Source: Nitratireductor aestuarii
GTDB taxonomy: Bacteria > Pseudomonadota > Alphaproteobacteria > Rhizobiales > Rhizobiaceae
Reading direction: 5' to 3'
Length of the DNA: 64,000 nucleotides
Assembly: GCF_014641695.1 (NCBI RefSeq)
Contig: NZ_BMIF01000001.1
Location: forward strand, 372,001 to 436,000
Part shown: piece by piece, positions 35,445 to 42,860 of the stretch
Layout of the letters: every line of letters starts with the position of its first letter
Position numbering within the stretch: the first letter of the stretch is position 1
Translations under genes and position numbers: made by a program
Notes under the pieces: model-generated
Seen by the model: the letters and a program-made list of their open reading frames with translations, nothing else
The model's database searches: none
What the model was told of the DNA's origin: nothing

Positions 35445-35658
35445 CAGTTCCAGGAAAAGTGGGAACCGGTTTTCCGTCCGGAACTGCGAGGGAAAAAAGA
35501 GCAGTTCCAGGAAAAGTGGGAACCGGTTTTCCGTCCGGAACTGCGGTGAAAAAAAGAGCAGTTCCAGGAAAAGTGGGAACCGGTTCTACGTCCGGGACTG
35601 CGAGGGAAAAAAGAGCAGCTCCAGGAAAAGTGGGAACCGGTTTTCCGTCCGGGACTGC
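35444..35658. repeat. Four tandem copies of a 44-base palindrome, period 57 bp
   Basis: Copies begin at 35444, 35501, 35558 and 35615. Each has arms GCAGTTCC and GGAACTGC and inner arms GGAAAA and TTTTCC, so each can fold into a hairpin; a 13-base A-rich linker separates copies. Copies 3 and 4 end in GGGACTGC, copy 3 has TTCTACG in place of TTTTCCG and copy 4 starts GCAGCTCC. This unit is a known type of rhizobial intergenic palindrome; diverged single copies are at 27481 and possibly 62391. The period is a multiple of three, which keeps false open frames open on both strands. Confidence 0.85.
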
Positions 35659-35698
35659 GATTAAGAAAATCTGATGGTGTCGGGTGACAGGTTTCGGA

Positions 35699-36454
35699 AT
35701 GCAGCGTTTTTCTCACGATGGGTTCGATCTCGCATATATCGATGAAGGCGAGGGCGATCCGATTGTCCTGATCCACGGCTTTGCCTCCACCCATATCGTC
35801 AACTGGGTTGCTCCAGGCTGGGTCAAGACGCTGACTGAAGCGGGCTACCGCGTCATCGCTTTCGACAACCGGGGCCATGGCCAGTCCACCAAGAGCCACA
35901 ACCCGGAAGACTATCGGCTGGACAAGATGTCAGCGGACGTGATCGCGCTGCTTGACCATCTAGGGATCGAACGCGCCCACCTCATGGGCTTTTCGATGGG
36001 CGCGCGGATCAGTGCCGTGACCGTGATCCGGCATCCGGAACGCGTTGGCAGCGTCGTGCTGGGCGGGCTTGGATCCGGCATGGTGGAAGGCGTGGGCGAA
36101 TGGGTCATCATCGCTGAGGCGCTGCTTGCCGAGGATCCGGCGAGTGTCACCCATGCGCGTGGAAAGATGTTCCGCACCTTCGCTGACCGGACCGGGAGCG
36201 ATCGCCAGGCGCTGGCTGCCTGCATTTCGAGGACGCGGGAACTGCTTACGCCTGAACAGATGACTACCATCCAAAATCCTGTACTGGTTGCCGTCGGGGA
36301 CCGGGACGACATCGGCGGCGACGCGCACAGCCTTGCCCGCATGATCCCCAAAGGCGAGGGTTTCACCATTGAGGGTCGCGATCATATGCTTTCCGTGGGC
36401 GACAAAACCTTCAAGGCAAAGGTGGTTGAGTTCCTCTCCCGGCATCCTCTGTAG
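35699..36454 (+). CDS. Alpha/beta hydrolase
   Basis: Alpha/beta-hydrolase-fold protein of 251 aa. The oxyanion motif IVLIHGFAST is near residue 22, the nucleophile elbow GFSMGA near residue 99, an acidic residue lies in VAVGDRDD and the catalytic histidine in IEGRDHML near the end, giving a complete Ser-Asp-His triad. It could be an esterase, lipase or haloperoxidase-like enzyme; substrate not predictable. ATG 35699 is preferred over GTG 35684. It begins 41 bp after the repeat array. Confidence 0.87.
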   Translation: MQRFSHDGFDLAYIDEGEGDPIVLIHGFASTHIVNWVAPGWVKTLTEAGYRVIAFDNRGHGQSTKSHNPEDYRLDKMSADVIALLDHLGIERAHLMGFSMGARISAVTVIRHPERVGSVVLGGLGSGMVEGVGEWVIIAEALLAEDPASVTHARGKMFRTFADRTGSDRQALAACISRTRELLTPEQMTTIQNPVLVAVGDRDDIGGDAHSLARMIPKGEGFTIEGRDHMLSVGDKTFKAKVVEFLSRHPL

Positions 36455-36540
36455 ATCTTTTCTGTTCACGCATTGCGTGGTGAGCACCAGCTTGAATGTT
36501 CTTTGTAGTTCAGGCTCCTAACGGCCTGTTTTCAAGGTGA

Positions 36541-36597
36541 TTTCTTAAGAAAACCGAGATGCCGCAATACGGCAAGTCAAGGGAACAGTGCCCTTGA
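36541..36597 (+). promoter_or_regulatory. Cluster of inverted repeats upstream of cysE
   Basis: In the 230-base gap before cysE there is a perfect palindrome TTTCTTAAGAAA (36541-36552), then a small TGCCG/CGGCA stem (36560-36574) and a TCAAGGG/CCCTTGA stem (36577-36597). A short T-run follows. They might be an operator plus a terminator for the hydrolase gene or part of a cysE leader. The role is unproven. Confidence 0.35.
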
Positions 36598-36684
36598 TGA
36601 AAGGTTTTATAAAAATGAATTCCCAACCTATCGCCTTCACCCTAGAATAGGGACCACGTAAAGACACTGAGCCTGGAGTACCCG

Positions 36685-37503
36685 ATGACAGTCCGACATG
36701 CGTTCCGCAGCGACGCTTCCGACCAGCTCGATCCGATCTGGTCTGCTGTAAGAATGCAGGCGGAGGCCGCCGTTCAGAACGATCCGCTGCTCGCCGCTTT
36801 CATGTACGCGTCGATCCTCAACCATGACACGCTTGAGGAAGCCGTCATTCATCGTGTGTCTCAGCGCCTGGAGCATAACGATCTTGGTGCAGACCTGCTG
36901 CGGCAAACGTTCATTGCTATGTGGGAGAGCGAGCCATCCTGGAGCGAAGTTGTCAGGGTGGATGTCCAGGCCTATTTCGATCGCGATCCTGCTTGCGACC
37001 GTCACATCATGCCGGTGCTCTACTTCAAGGGGTTCCACGCGCTGCAGACGCATCGTCTGGCCAATTGGCTTTGGCGGCAGGGGCGCAAGGATTTTGCGCT
37101 CTATCTGCAGAGCCGCTCCTCCTCGATCTTCCAGACCGATATCAATCCAGCCGCCAGGATCGGCAAGGGCATCTTCATCGACCACGCCACCGGGCTCGTG
37201 GTTGGCGAGACTGCGGTCATCGAAGACGACGTCTCGATCCTGCATAGCGTAACGCTCGGCGGCACCGGCAAGGAATCGGGCGATCGCCATCCGAAGATCC
37301 GTCACGGCGTTCTGATCGGCGCCGGCGCCAAGATTCTCGGCAATATCGAGATCGGCCATTGCACGAAGATCGCGGCTGGCTCCGTGGTGCTCCACTCCAT
37401 GCCGCCCAAGAAGACGGTTGCCGGCGTCCCGGCTCGTATTGTCGGCGAAGCAGGTTGCGCTGAGCCGTCAAGGTCAATGGATCAGCTCTTCAACGAAACG
37501 TAA
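36685..37503 (+). CDS. cysE: Serine O-acetyltransferase CysE
   Basis: Cytoplasmic enzyme of 272 aa for the first step of cysteine synthesis, acetylating serine with acetyl-CoA. An N-terminal helical domain (DPLLAAFMYASILNHDTLEEA) precedes a left-handed beta-helix of hexapeptide repeats with IDHATGLVVGETAVI, SVTLGGTG and HPKIRHGVLIGAGAKILGNIEIG. Catalytic His and Asp lie in the DPACDRH/FIDHATG region. The length is normal. The family is feedback-inhibited by cysteine and often bound to CysK. A DUF3126 gene follows 99 bp downstream. Confidence 0.96.
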   Translation: MTVRHAFRSDASDQLDPIWSAVRMQAEAAVQNDPLLAAFMYASILNHDTLEEAVIHRVSQRLEHNDLGADLLRQTFIAMWESEPSWSEVVRVDVQAYFDRDPACDRHIMPVLYFKGFHALQTHRLANWLWRQGRKDFALYLQSRSSSIFQTDINPAARIGKGIFIDHATGLVVGETAVIEDDVSILHSVTLGGTGKESGDRHPKIRHGVLIGAGAKILGNIEIGHCTKIAAGSVVLHSMPPKKTVAGVPARIVGEAGCAEPSRSMDQLFNET

Positions 37504-37602
37504 GTTTACCCCGCGTTTCGGTTCATATCGCCTGGCAAGGCTTTACAGTGCGGACGGGCTCGTGTCAGAAGCAAGCCCGTTCACCAACAGTGGAGAAAGC
37601 TT

Positions 37603-37812
37603 TTGAAGCCGGAAGAAATCAGGAAGCTTGAGGCCTATTTCAAGCGTACGTTTCAAAATCCAACCTTGCAGGTTCGCGCGCGGCCTCAGAAGAAGGATTC
37701 CTGTGAGCTCTATGTAGGTGAAGAATTTTTGGGCATCATCTTCCGCGACGATGAAGACGGTGAACTCTCCTATAACTTCTCCATGGCCATCCTCGATATC
37801 GACCTCGACTGA
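37603..37812 (+). CDS. DUF3126 family protein
   Basis: Small acidic protein of 69 aa, matching DUF3126, a family conserved in Rhizobiales and often beside cysE. Features include KPEEIRKLEAYFKRTFQNPTLQVRAR and CELYVGEEFLGIIFRDDEDG. It starts with TTG at 37603, five bases after a GGAGAA ribosome site; no ATG is available nearby. Its stop directly abuts the stop of the convergent gene at 37813. Function unknown. Confidence 0.85.
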   Translation: MKPEEIRKLEAYFKRTFQNPTLQVRARPQKKDSCELYVGEEFLGIIFRDDEDGELSYNFSMAILDIDLD

Positions 37813-38547
37813 TCAGCCATCCTGAAGCAGCCCTTGGGCTCGCTCACCAATTTTCTCGTCCAGAACCCGCCATTCCTTCAGCAATCGAGCCGGGAAACGG
37901 TAGACGAGGACGAGATTCCCTACAAATGGCAGGTGCCGCTCGCATGGAGCAGACAAGGCACCTGCCATTTCGTTTCTGAAGCACCGGGCGACGAATGGCT
38001 CTGTCTCCTGATATTCGGCCGCATCGGGATCTGACGCCCGGCTGTGGCCGACTGCGAGAACCTCCTCGTCAAAGCCCTTGCCCCGAGTGAACGGGCGAAG
38101 CTCCAGCCCCGAAGGCCCGATCTCTCCGGGCTCCGTCAGCAGCAGATAACGCGATTGTTCCAGTTGCGCGGCGTACGAGCGTACGGACACCAGGACGATG
38201 TTGTTCAGCGTATTGAAGTCCACGCTATGCTCGTAGCTGAACCCGGATAGCGCCGGCCAGCGCATGTAGAGGTCGAGTTCGGCAAACTCTCCGCCGCGCC
38301 GCTGGTGCTTGTCGCTGATCAGGTTCTTCGGCACGAGCAATTGATGCCCGTCTAAAGAAATGCGTATCGGTGCGGTGCTTGAGCTGTGGCGGTTTGCGAT
38401 GATCTCGATCGCCAGGTGCCCGTAGAATCTCATTCCGGCGAAAACGAGCAGCGCCAGGATGACAATGCCCGCAAGCCTTGCCTTTGGAAGAGCGGGTCGT
38501 GATCCGATTTTTGCGAGGACGACGTCGGTGAGCTGCGTTTTCTGCAT
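37813..38547 (-). CDS. Hypothetical membrane-anchored protein
   Basis: Protein of 244 aa with one N-terminal transmembrane helix (ARLAGIVILALLVFAGMRFYG, residues ~24-44) and a periplasmic domain that I do not recognise. The domain has APIRISLDGHQLLVPKNLI, a DLYMRWPALSGF segment and two late cysteines (CFRNEMAG and APCERHLPF) that may form a disulfide. It is convergent with DUF3126 without any gap and divergent from the gamma carbonic anhydrase gene. Likely a conserved rhizobial envelope protein; function unknown. Confidence 0.7.
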   Translation of the reverse strand: MQKTQLTDVVLAKIGSRPALPKARLAGIVILALLVFAGMRFYGHLAIEIIANRHSSSTAPIRISLDGHQLLVPKNLISDKHQRRGGEFAELDLYMRWPALSGFSYEHSVDFNTLNNIVLVSVRSYAAQLEQSRYLLLTEPGEIGPSGLELRPFTRGKGFDEEVLAVGHSRASDPDAAEYQETEPFVARCFRNEMAGALSAPCERHLPFVGNLVLVYRFPARLLKEWRVLDEKIGERAQGLLQDG

Positions 38548-38707
38548 CTGGGATCGCGCTTTGGGACCACACGGCTACCGAACTCAGACCTTTGCCGTTT
38601 ACACCTGCATTTGGGCGCCAATCAGGATTGTTCGGGATTGCAAGCAAGCCTTACGCGTCATAGGCGTAAACTTAACAGTCTTGCTCAATCGAAATCGGGA
38701 GATCGGA

Positions 38708-39244
38708 ATGCCTGTCTATTCACTTGATGGCCACAAGCCGGAGCTGGCGGACGAGGAGAGCGGTTGGATTGCGCCGGACGCGTCTGTCATTGGCAAGGTA
38801 TCGCTTGGCAAGGATGTCGGGATCTGGTTCGGCGCAGTGCTGCGTGGGGACAACGAGCCGATCACCATCGGCGATCGCTCCAACCTGCAGGAACATGTTG
38901 TCGTTCACACTGATCCAGGTTGCCCGGTCACGGTGGGAGAGGGCTGCACGATCGGCCATCGCGCCCTTCTGCATGGCTGCACCATTGGCGACAATTCGCT
39001 GATCGGCATGGGCGCGATCATCCTGAACCGCGCGGTGATCGGCAAGAACTGTCTGGTCGGAGCAGGGGCGCTTGTAACTGAGGGCAAGGTGTTTCCGGAC
39101 GGATCGCTGATCGTCGGCTCTCCGGCAAAGGTTGTGCGACAGCTTGATGAGGCTGCAATCGAGCAACTCAGGGGTTCGGCGGAGCGGTATGTCCGCAACG
39201 CGCGCCGTTTTCGCGCTGGGCTGAAGGACGCCTCGGAAGGCTGA
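38708..39244 (+). CDS. Gamma carbonic anhydrase family protein
   Basis: Left-handed beta-helix protein of 178 aa. Hexapeptide repeats run from about residue 15 to 130, with the three candidate zinc histidines in VVVHTDPG, TIGHRALLHGC. The C-terminal helix (AAIEQLRGSAERYVRNARRF) is typical. It belongs to the YrdA/CaiE-like branch of gamma carbonic anhydrases; whether it hydrates CO2 is not established for this branch. ATG 38708 follows GGGAGATCGGA; a longer open frame to 38459 has no supported start. Confidence 0.93.
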   Translation: MPVYSLDGHKPELADEESGWIAPDASVIGKVSLGKDVGIWFGAVLRGDNEPITIGDRSNLQEHVVVHTDPGCPVTVGEGCTIGHRALLHGCTIGDNSLIGMGAIILNRAVIGKNCLVGAGALVTEGKVFPDGSLIVGSPAKVVRQLDEAAIEQLRGSAERYVRNARRFRAGLKDASEG

Positions 39245-39274
39245 TGTGATCAGAGGTGCTTCTGAATGTGAAGC

Positions 39275-39337
39275 GGGGCCGGACCCTTTGGGGAGGGACC
39301 GGCCCCTAACCCGGCCGTTGGGATCGGGGGGGGGGGG
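39275..39337. repeat. GGGGCCGGACCC hairpin followed by a 12-G tract
   Basis: GGGGCCGGACCC (39275-39286) and GGGACCGGCCCC (39295-39306) pair with one A-A mismatch around an 8-base loop. Twenty bases later a run of 12 G residues occupies 39326-39337. The hairpin arm matches that of the palindrome at 27882-27926. No T tract follows, so a terminator role is doubtful. Confidence 0.5.
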
Positions 39338-39430
39338 TACGACCGGGTATTTCTATGCGCCTCATTAGAAGCTTGCGGAGTTAATTTACCGTTTGTGGCG
39401 ACAGCTGACGTATTCCAACTGTGTCAGCCA

Positions 39431-40060
39431 TTACCATCGGTTTTGCTCCAAATGGGTCGATGCTACTTCTTGTACCGGAGCCGTGCGCCGTCCACCAACA
39501 ATTTTATTCCACATACCTGCATGTTTAGGCGATTGGCGCTTTAGAAATTCGTATTTCGTACTGGACCAGGGTAAAATATTCCCCTCAAGGTTATCGAGCA
39601 CCAAATCACCTCTGTCCGTCGGGATGGTGAGTACAGCGTGGCCCTCTCCATTTGGCTGGCGCACCACCGTGATCAGCAGCGAGCCTGCGGGTAGGCCGGC
39701 CTCGATCAGGCGGCGGCGCTTCTCCAGCACATAATCCTCGCAGTCGCCGAAACTCTGCGGAAACGACCAAACCTCAGGCACGCCCCAAAGTTCCTGATCC
39801 GAAAGGGGCAGCACTTCCTCGTTTACGGCGTCGTTGACGCTGTTGATGAGTGCCCAGAGGTCTCGGGTCATTTGGAGGGGTGATTGTGCGTGCTCCTGGA
39901 GCATGCACTCGGCTGGCATACGCAGGCAGAATTCGTAGTGTCCGACCGGCTGTGATGTCCTTCCGCCCACCTGCAAGAAATCCGCAGCATGGGCATTGCC
40001 TATGGGGTGGCCCAAGAGCACAGCCAGTGCCAGGCAAATCTGTGACGCCCTGTTCCTCAA
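39431..40060 (-). CDS. Bacterial transglutaminase-like cysteine proteinase (BTLCP)
   Basis: Periplasmic protein of 209 aa with a signal peptide ending at NAHAADF. The papain-like catalytic triad is visible: cysteine in SFGDCEDYVLEKRRRL, histidine in NGEGHAVLTI and aspartate in DLVLDNL. This is the BTLCP (DUF920) family, related to LapG, which in Pseudomonas cleaves a biofilm adhesin under c-di-GMP control. Here no LapD-like partner lies alongside, but a PilZ-domain gene is just upstream on the same strand. Substrate unknown. Confidence 0.9.
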   Translation of the reverse strand: MRNRASQICLALAVLLGHPIGNAHAADFLQVGGRTSQPVGHYEFCLRMPAECMLQEHAQSPLQMTRDLWALINSVNDAVNEEVLPLSDQELWGVPEVWSFPQSFGDCEDYVLEKRRRLIEAGLPAGSLLITVVRQPNGEGHAVLTIPTDRGDLVLDNLEGNILPWSSTKYEFLKRQSPKHAGMWNKIVGGRRTAPVQEVASTHLEQNRW

Positions 40061-40181
40061 GTTTGTCTCTCCCCGTCTTTTGAAGAGACGATGCCACAGG
40101 CGTTTTGAGATACCGCAAACGGAAGCACTAGAATCTTAAGAGCTGCGGTTACGTTCTGGTAACGCTGGCAACTGTGCGCGG

Positions 40182-40787
40182 CTACTGAAGGAATACGGCG
40201 TTGATTACGGCCAGGTCCTGAAGGGTAAGGAAGGATACGGCCACACCTTCCGGGATGTGGCGTGCGACACGAGCAGGGATGCTGGAGAGCGAAACATCCG
40301 TACCGATATCCGGCCTGACCTCGCACCGGAGTGCAGCACCGCTGACCGAGACGTCGATGATATAGCAGGGATGTCGCGCGCCATCGCTCGTGACGAAGAA
40401 GCTGTGAGGATTTGCCGGCACAAGACGATCGTGCCGACGGTCATCGGCCAGATCAAGTTCGTGACGGTTGGCGAGCCAGGTGAGCTGGGCGGCGAGCTTG
40501 TCACGCTTGCGCTCCGAAGCGTTGATGCTCATCACGAAACTGTCAGCGTCTACGGAAAGGACCATGCCTTCGACGCGACCGATGTGGTCGATGTAAGCGA
40601 TTATCTGTTCACCAAGGGAACCAGGATGGCCGGCGGTCAGCACTGCGTCACCCGGCGACATAGCTGTCACCCGGCAGCGATGTTCCGACATATCCTCCAG
40701 CATATATCTCCCTTGGACAGACACCGGCACCCGTTGAAAGTCGCCGGCAACCGTTTCAAGGACATTACGCTCTTTTGTAGCTTCCAT
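40182..40787 (-). CDS. PilZ domain protein
   Basis: Protein of 201 aa with two PilZ-like halves. The C-terminal one has a DRRHDR segment followed by IIDVSVSGAALRCE, the RxxxR and D/NxSxxG motifs that bind cyclic di-GMP. The N-terminal half (FQRVPVSVQGRYML, CRVTAMSPGDAVL) is a degenerate PilZ-like domain. No membrane segment is seen. ATG 40787 follows AAGGGG; an in-frame ATG at 40805 is less well placed. It lies 121 bp upstream of the BTLCP gene on the same strand. Confidence 0.87.
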   Translation of the reverse strand: MEATKERNVLETVAGDFQRVPVSVQGRYMLEDMSEHRCRVTAMSPGDAVLTAGHPGSLGEQIIAYIDHIGRVEGMVLSVDADSFVMSINASERKRDKLAAQLTWLANRHELDLADDRRHDRLVPANPHSFFVTSDGARHPCYIIDVSVSGAALRCEVRPDIGTDVSLSSIPARVARHIPEGVAVSFLTLQDLAVINAVFLQ

Positions 40788-41222
40788 GTCCGTTACCCCT
40801 TGCATCTGCTTTCATGCCAGCCAAAGTGGAGCCGCGCTACAGATTATTTTGATTGTTCAAGGGATTTACAACCCGGAGTGGAAGCCGCGGAGCGTGCGGT
40901 TCATCGTGGATATCCACAGGTCGCAGGAAAGAATAACAGATTAATTGTTTTTCTTGTGTCTTTGTTACCTCAAAGCTGCATCCCCAGGCAGTGTGCCGCT
41001 GTTAGATCTCGATCGGGCAATTGTTCGCATTTAGAACTGTTTTGATAACCCCACGGCATTGCGTGTTGCAGAATTGAACACTTCGCAGCTATGGGTGCCC
41101 CTTTGCCACCTGCAAGCATGTATAGTGCCAACCGTTTCCGCCTCTCGGATGCCGAAGAATTCAATAGGTTTAACAATGTCTTGGCTCTTGATCTCCAGGC
41201 TGTTTAATGGCAATGATCACAG
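40788..41222. other. Intergenic region without a recognisable gene
   Basis: About 435 AT-richer bases lie between the PilZ gene and the small RNA. Open frames here are short, lack ribosome sites and have no recognisable content. The region should hold the PilZ promoter on the minus strand and the small-RNA promoter on the plus strand near its right end. Confidence 0.5.
41187..41216 (+). promoter_or_regulatory. Candidate promoter for the small RNA
   Basis: CTTGAT at 41187-41192 resembles the rhizobial CTTGAC -35 box and CAATGA at 41211-41216 lies at suitable spacing as a weak -10. Transcription would start near 41223, giving an RNA of about 80 nt up to the terminator. Confidence 0.35.
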
Positions 41223-41303
41223 CAGATCACAAATTCTAACGTTTCGTTGGGACCGGGGTGGGGGCTCCAAAACCGTTCAGGGGAAACTCTGGACGGTTTT
41301 TCT
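41223..41303 (+). ncRNA. Probable MmgR/suhB-type (alpha-r8) small RNA
   Basis: A strong intrinsic terminator ends this segment: AAAACCGTTCAG (41269-41280) pairs with CTGGACGGTTTT (41289-41300) through one G-T wobble, followed by T residues. Immediately before is a second stem, TTGGGACC with GGCTCCAA, around a G-rich loop (41247-41270). A candidate promoter is about 80 bases upstream. The size, the two-hairpin layout and the sequence character fit MmgR, the 77-nt rhizobial RNA (suhB RNA family) that limits polyhydroxybutyrate granule accumulation. No gene precedes the terminator on this strand, so it must serve a non-coding transcript. Family assignment is from memory and not proven. Confidence 0.5.
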
Positions 41304-41457
41304 ATATCTGCGTGGCACCACGGTGAGTTTTTAAGGATCAACTGGAACAGGCCTACCGCGCGGGGGTTCCGGACAAGGCCGGGGAGATTTCAGCGTTTCA
41401 ACGGGAAGCTGAAATGCTCTAGGGTGGAATCAAATCTCTTCCGAGTTCAGGAGCCCC

Positions 41458-42180
41458 ATGCGCGACACACTCCCCGACGAAGGACGATCCGGCCGAGCCG
41501 CACGCGAGCCGATGTTCAACATGCCGATGGTTGTGGTCGCGCTCATTGGACTATGTGTGATCATCCATTTGGCGCGCACCTTCCTGCTCGCCCCTTCGGC
41601 GGATCTCATGGTGGTGCTTCAGTTCGGCTTCATGCCGCTGAGATTTACGAGCGACTATCCGCTTGATGCCTACGCGCTGGTAAGCTCCGTCACCTATGCT
41701 TTTCTCCACGGCGGCGCCGCGCATCTCGTGGTCAACATGATCTGGCTTGCGGCCTTCGGCTCGCCGCTGGCCAATCGATTGGGTGCAGTGCGCTTCTTGG
41801 CTCTGTGGCTTGTTGCCAGCGTCGCGGCCGCACTTCTGCACTTCGCCCTTCACCCTTATGACCCGGCGCCGCTGGTTGGAGCCTCTGGCGCGATCTCTGG
41901 TATGATGGGTGCCGCAGCCCGATTCGCCTTCCGATCGGCACGTCTTTCCGGCCAACCCTATTTCATCGGGCCGGTGCTTCCGCTGGGCGAAGTCTTCCGC
42001 TCGCGCATAACGGTGACCTTCCTCGTCGTCTGGTTTGTGATCAACCTTGTGGTTGGTCTGGGCTTCGGCGCAACGCCCGATGCCCCCCGTATCGCCTGGG
42101 AGGCGCACATCGGCGGCTTTCTCGCTGGCTTCTTCCTCATTCGCTTCTTTGACAGGCCTGTTGCGCGCAATCCCTATTGA
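41458..42180 (+). CDS. Rhomboid family intramembrane serine protease
   Basis: Inner-membrane protease of 240 aa with six hydrophobic segments. The catalytic serine sits in LVGASGAISGMMG near residue 143 and the catalytic histidine in WEAHIGGFLAGF near residue 220; HGGAAHLVVNMIWL supplies the HxxxN part of the oxyanion hole. All core residues are present, so it should be active. CAGGAG lies ahead of ATG 41458. Substrates are unknown. A CBS-domain gene follows on the same strand. Confidence 0.93.
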   Translation: MRDTLPDEGRSGRAAREPMFNMPMVVVALIGLCVIIHLARTFLLAPSADLMVVLQFGFMPLRFTSDYPLDAYALVSSVTYAFLHGGAAHLVVNMIWLAAFGSPLANRLGAVRFLALWLVASVAAALLHFALHPYDPAPLVGASGAISGMMGAAARFAFRSARLSGQPYFIGPVLPLGEVFRSRITVTFLVVWFVINLVVGLGFGATPDAPRIAWEAHIGGFLAGFFLIRFFDRPVARNPY

Positions 42181-42261
42181 TCCAATAGCTTGCAAACGGT
42201 TTCGGGGCAGGGCAACATCCTCTTGTGGAGGAGGGCAACGTGGCGATGAGGAGGTCTGTCC

Positions 42262-42693
42262 ATGACTGTTAGATCCATTCTGGAGCGCAAGGGCCGCGAC
42301 GTAGTGACGGTCGCGCCGGAACAGACGCTGGCCGATGCGGCCAGGCAGTTGTCCGAGAATCGGATTGGCGCGGTTGTGCTCGTAAACGCGGAGCAGGGCG
42401 TTCTAGGCATTCTCTCAGAGCGTGACATTGTCCGCGCGATTGCGGCGGAAGGTTCCTCGGCGCTCGAAAAGCCAATCTCGGCCTTCATGACCTCCAAGGT
42501 TCAGGTCTGCAACGAGTCTGCCACGGTGAACGAGGTCATGCAGGTGATGACGCAGGGTCGTTTCCGCCACCTTCCGGTAGCGAAGGACGGCAAGCTCGTC
42601 GGACTCGTCTCGATCGGTGACGTCGTGAAATGGCGCATGGAAGAGGTTGAACGCGAGGCGGAGGAAATCCGCACCTACATCGCAACAGCCTAG
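42262..42693 (+). CDS. CBS domain pair protein
   Basis: Cytoplasmic protein of 143 aa consisting of two CBS domains that form one Bateman module. The motifs are DVVTVAPEQTLADAARQLSEN, GILSERDIVRAI, VNEVMQVMTQGRFRHLPV and LVGLVSIGDVVKWR. Such modules bind adenosine nucleotides and sense energy state, but there is no attached enzyme domain here. GAGGAGG precedes ATG 42262. It is 168 bp upstream of gatB. Confidence 0.93.
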   Translation: MTVRSILERKGRDVVTVAPEQTLADAARQLSENRIGAVVLVNAEQGVLGILSERDIVRAIAAEGSSALEKPISAFMTSKVQVCNESATVNEVMQVMTQGRFRHLPVAKDGKLVGLVSIGDVVKWRMEEVEREAEEIRTYIATA

Positions 42694-42860
42694 CAGTGAC
42701 TGGCCAGCGGGATCGTCCACGGCGACTGCCTGCCGATATCGGTAACTTCATGTCGCACATGTGCGGTCTAAGCCGCACGTGTGCTTGCCTGTTGGGCAGG
42801 TTTGGTCTAGCGAAGAGACCAAGTTCTGTTTCAATTCGGTTTTGGAAATCCTGACGGCCC

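Noticed and set aside
35444-35658. CRISPR array
   Set aside because: The repeated unit is 44 bases with a 13-base, nearly constant A-rich linker and no unique spacers, and no cas genes are present.
35036-35899. Two long open frames crossing the 57-bp repeats, with repeated FPSGTA-like and SHFSWN-like peptides
   Set aside because: The repeat period is a multiple of three, which keeps all frames open by arithmetic. Both overlap well-supported genes and lack ribosome sites.
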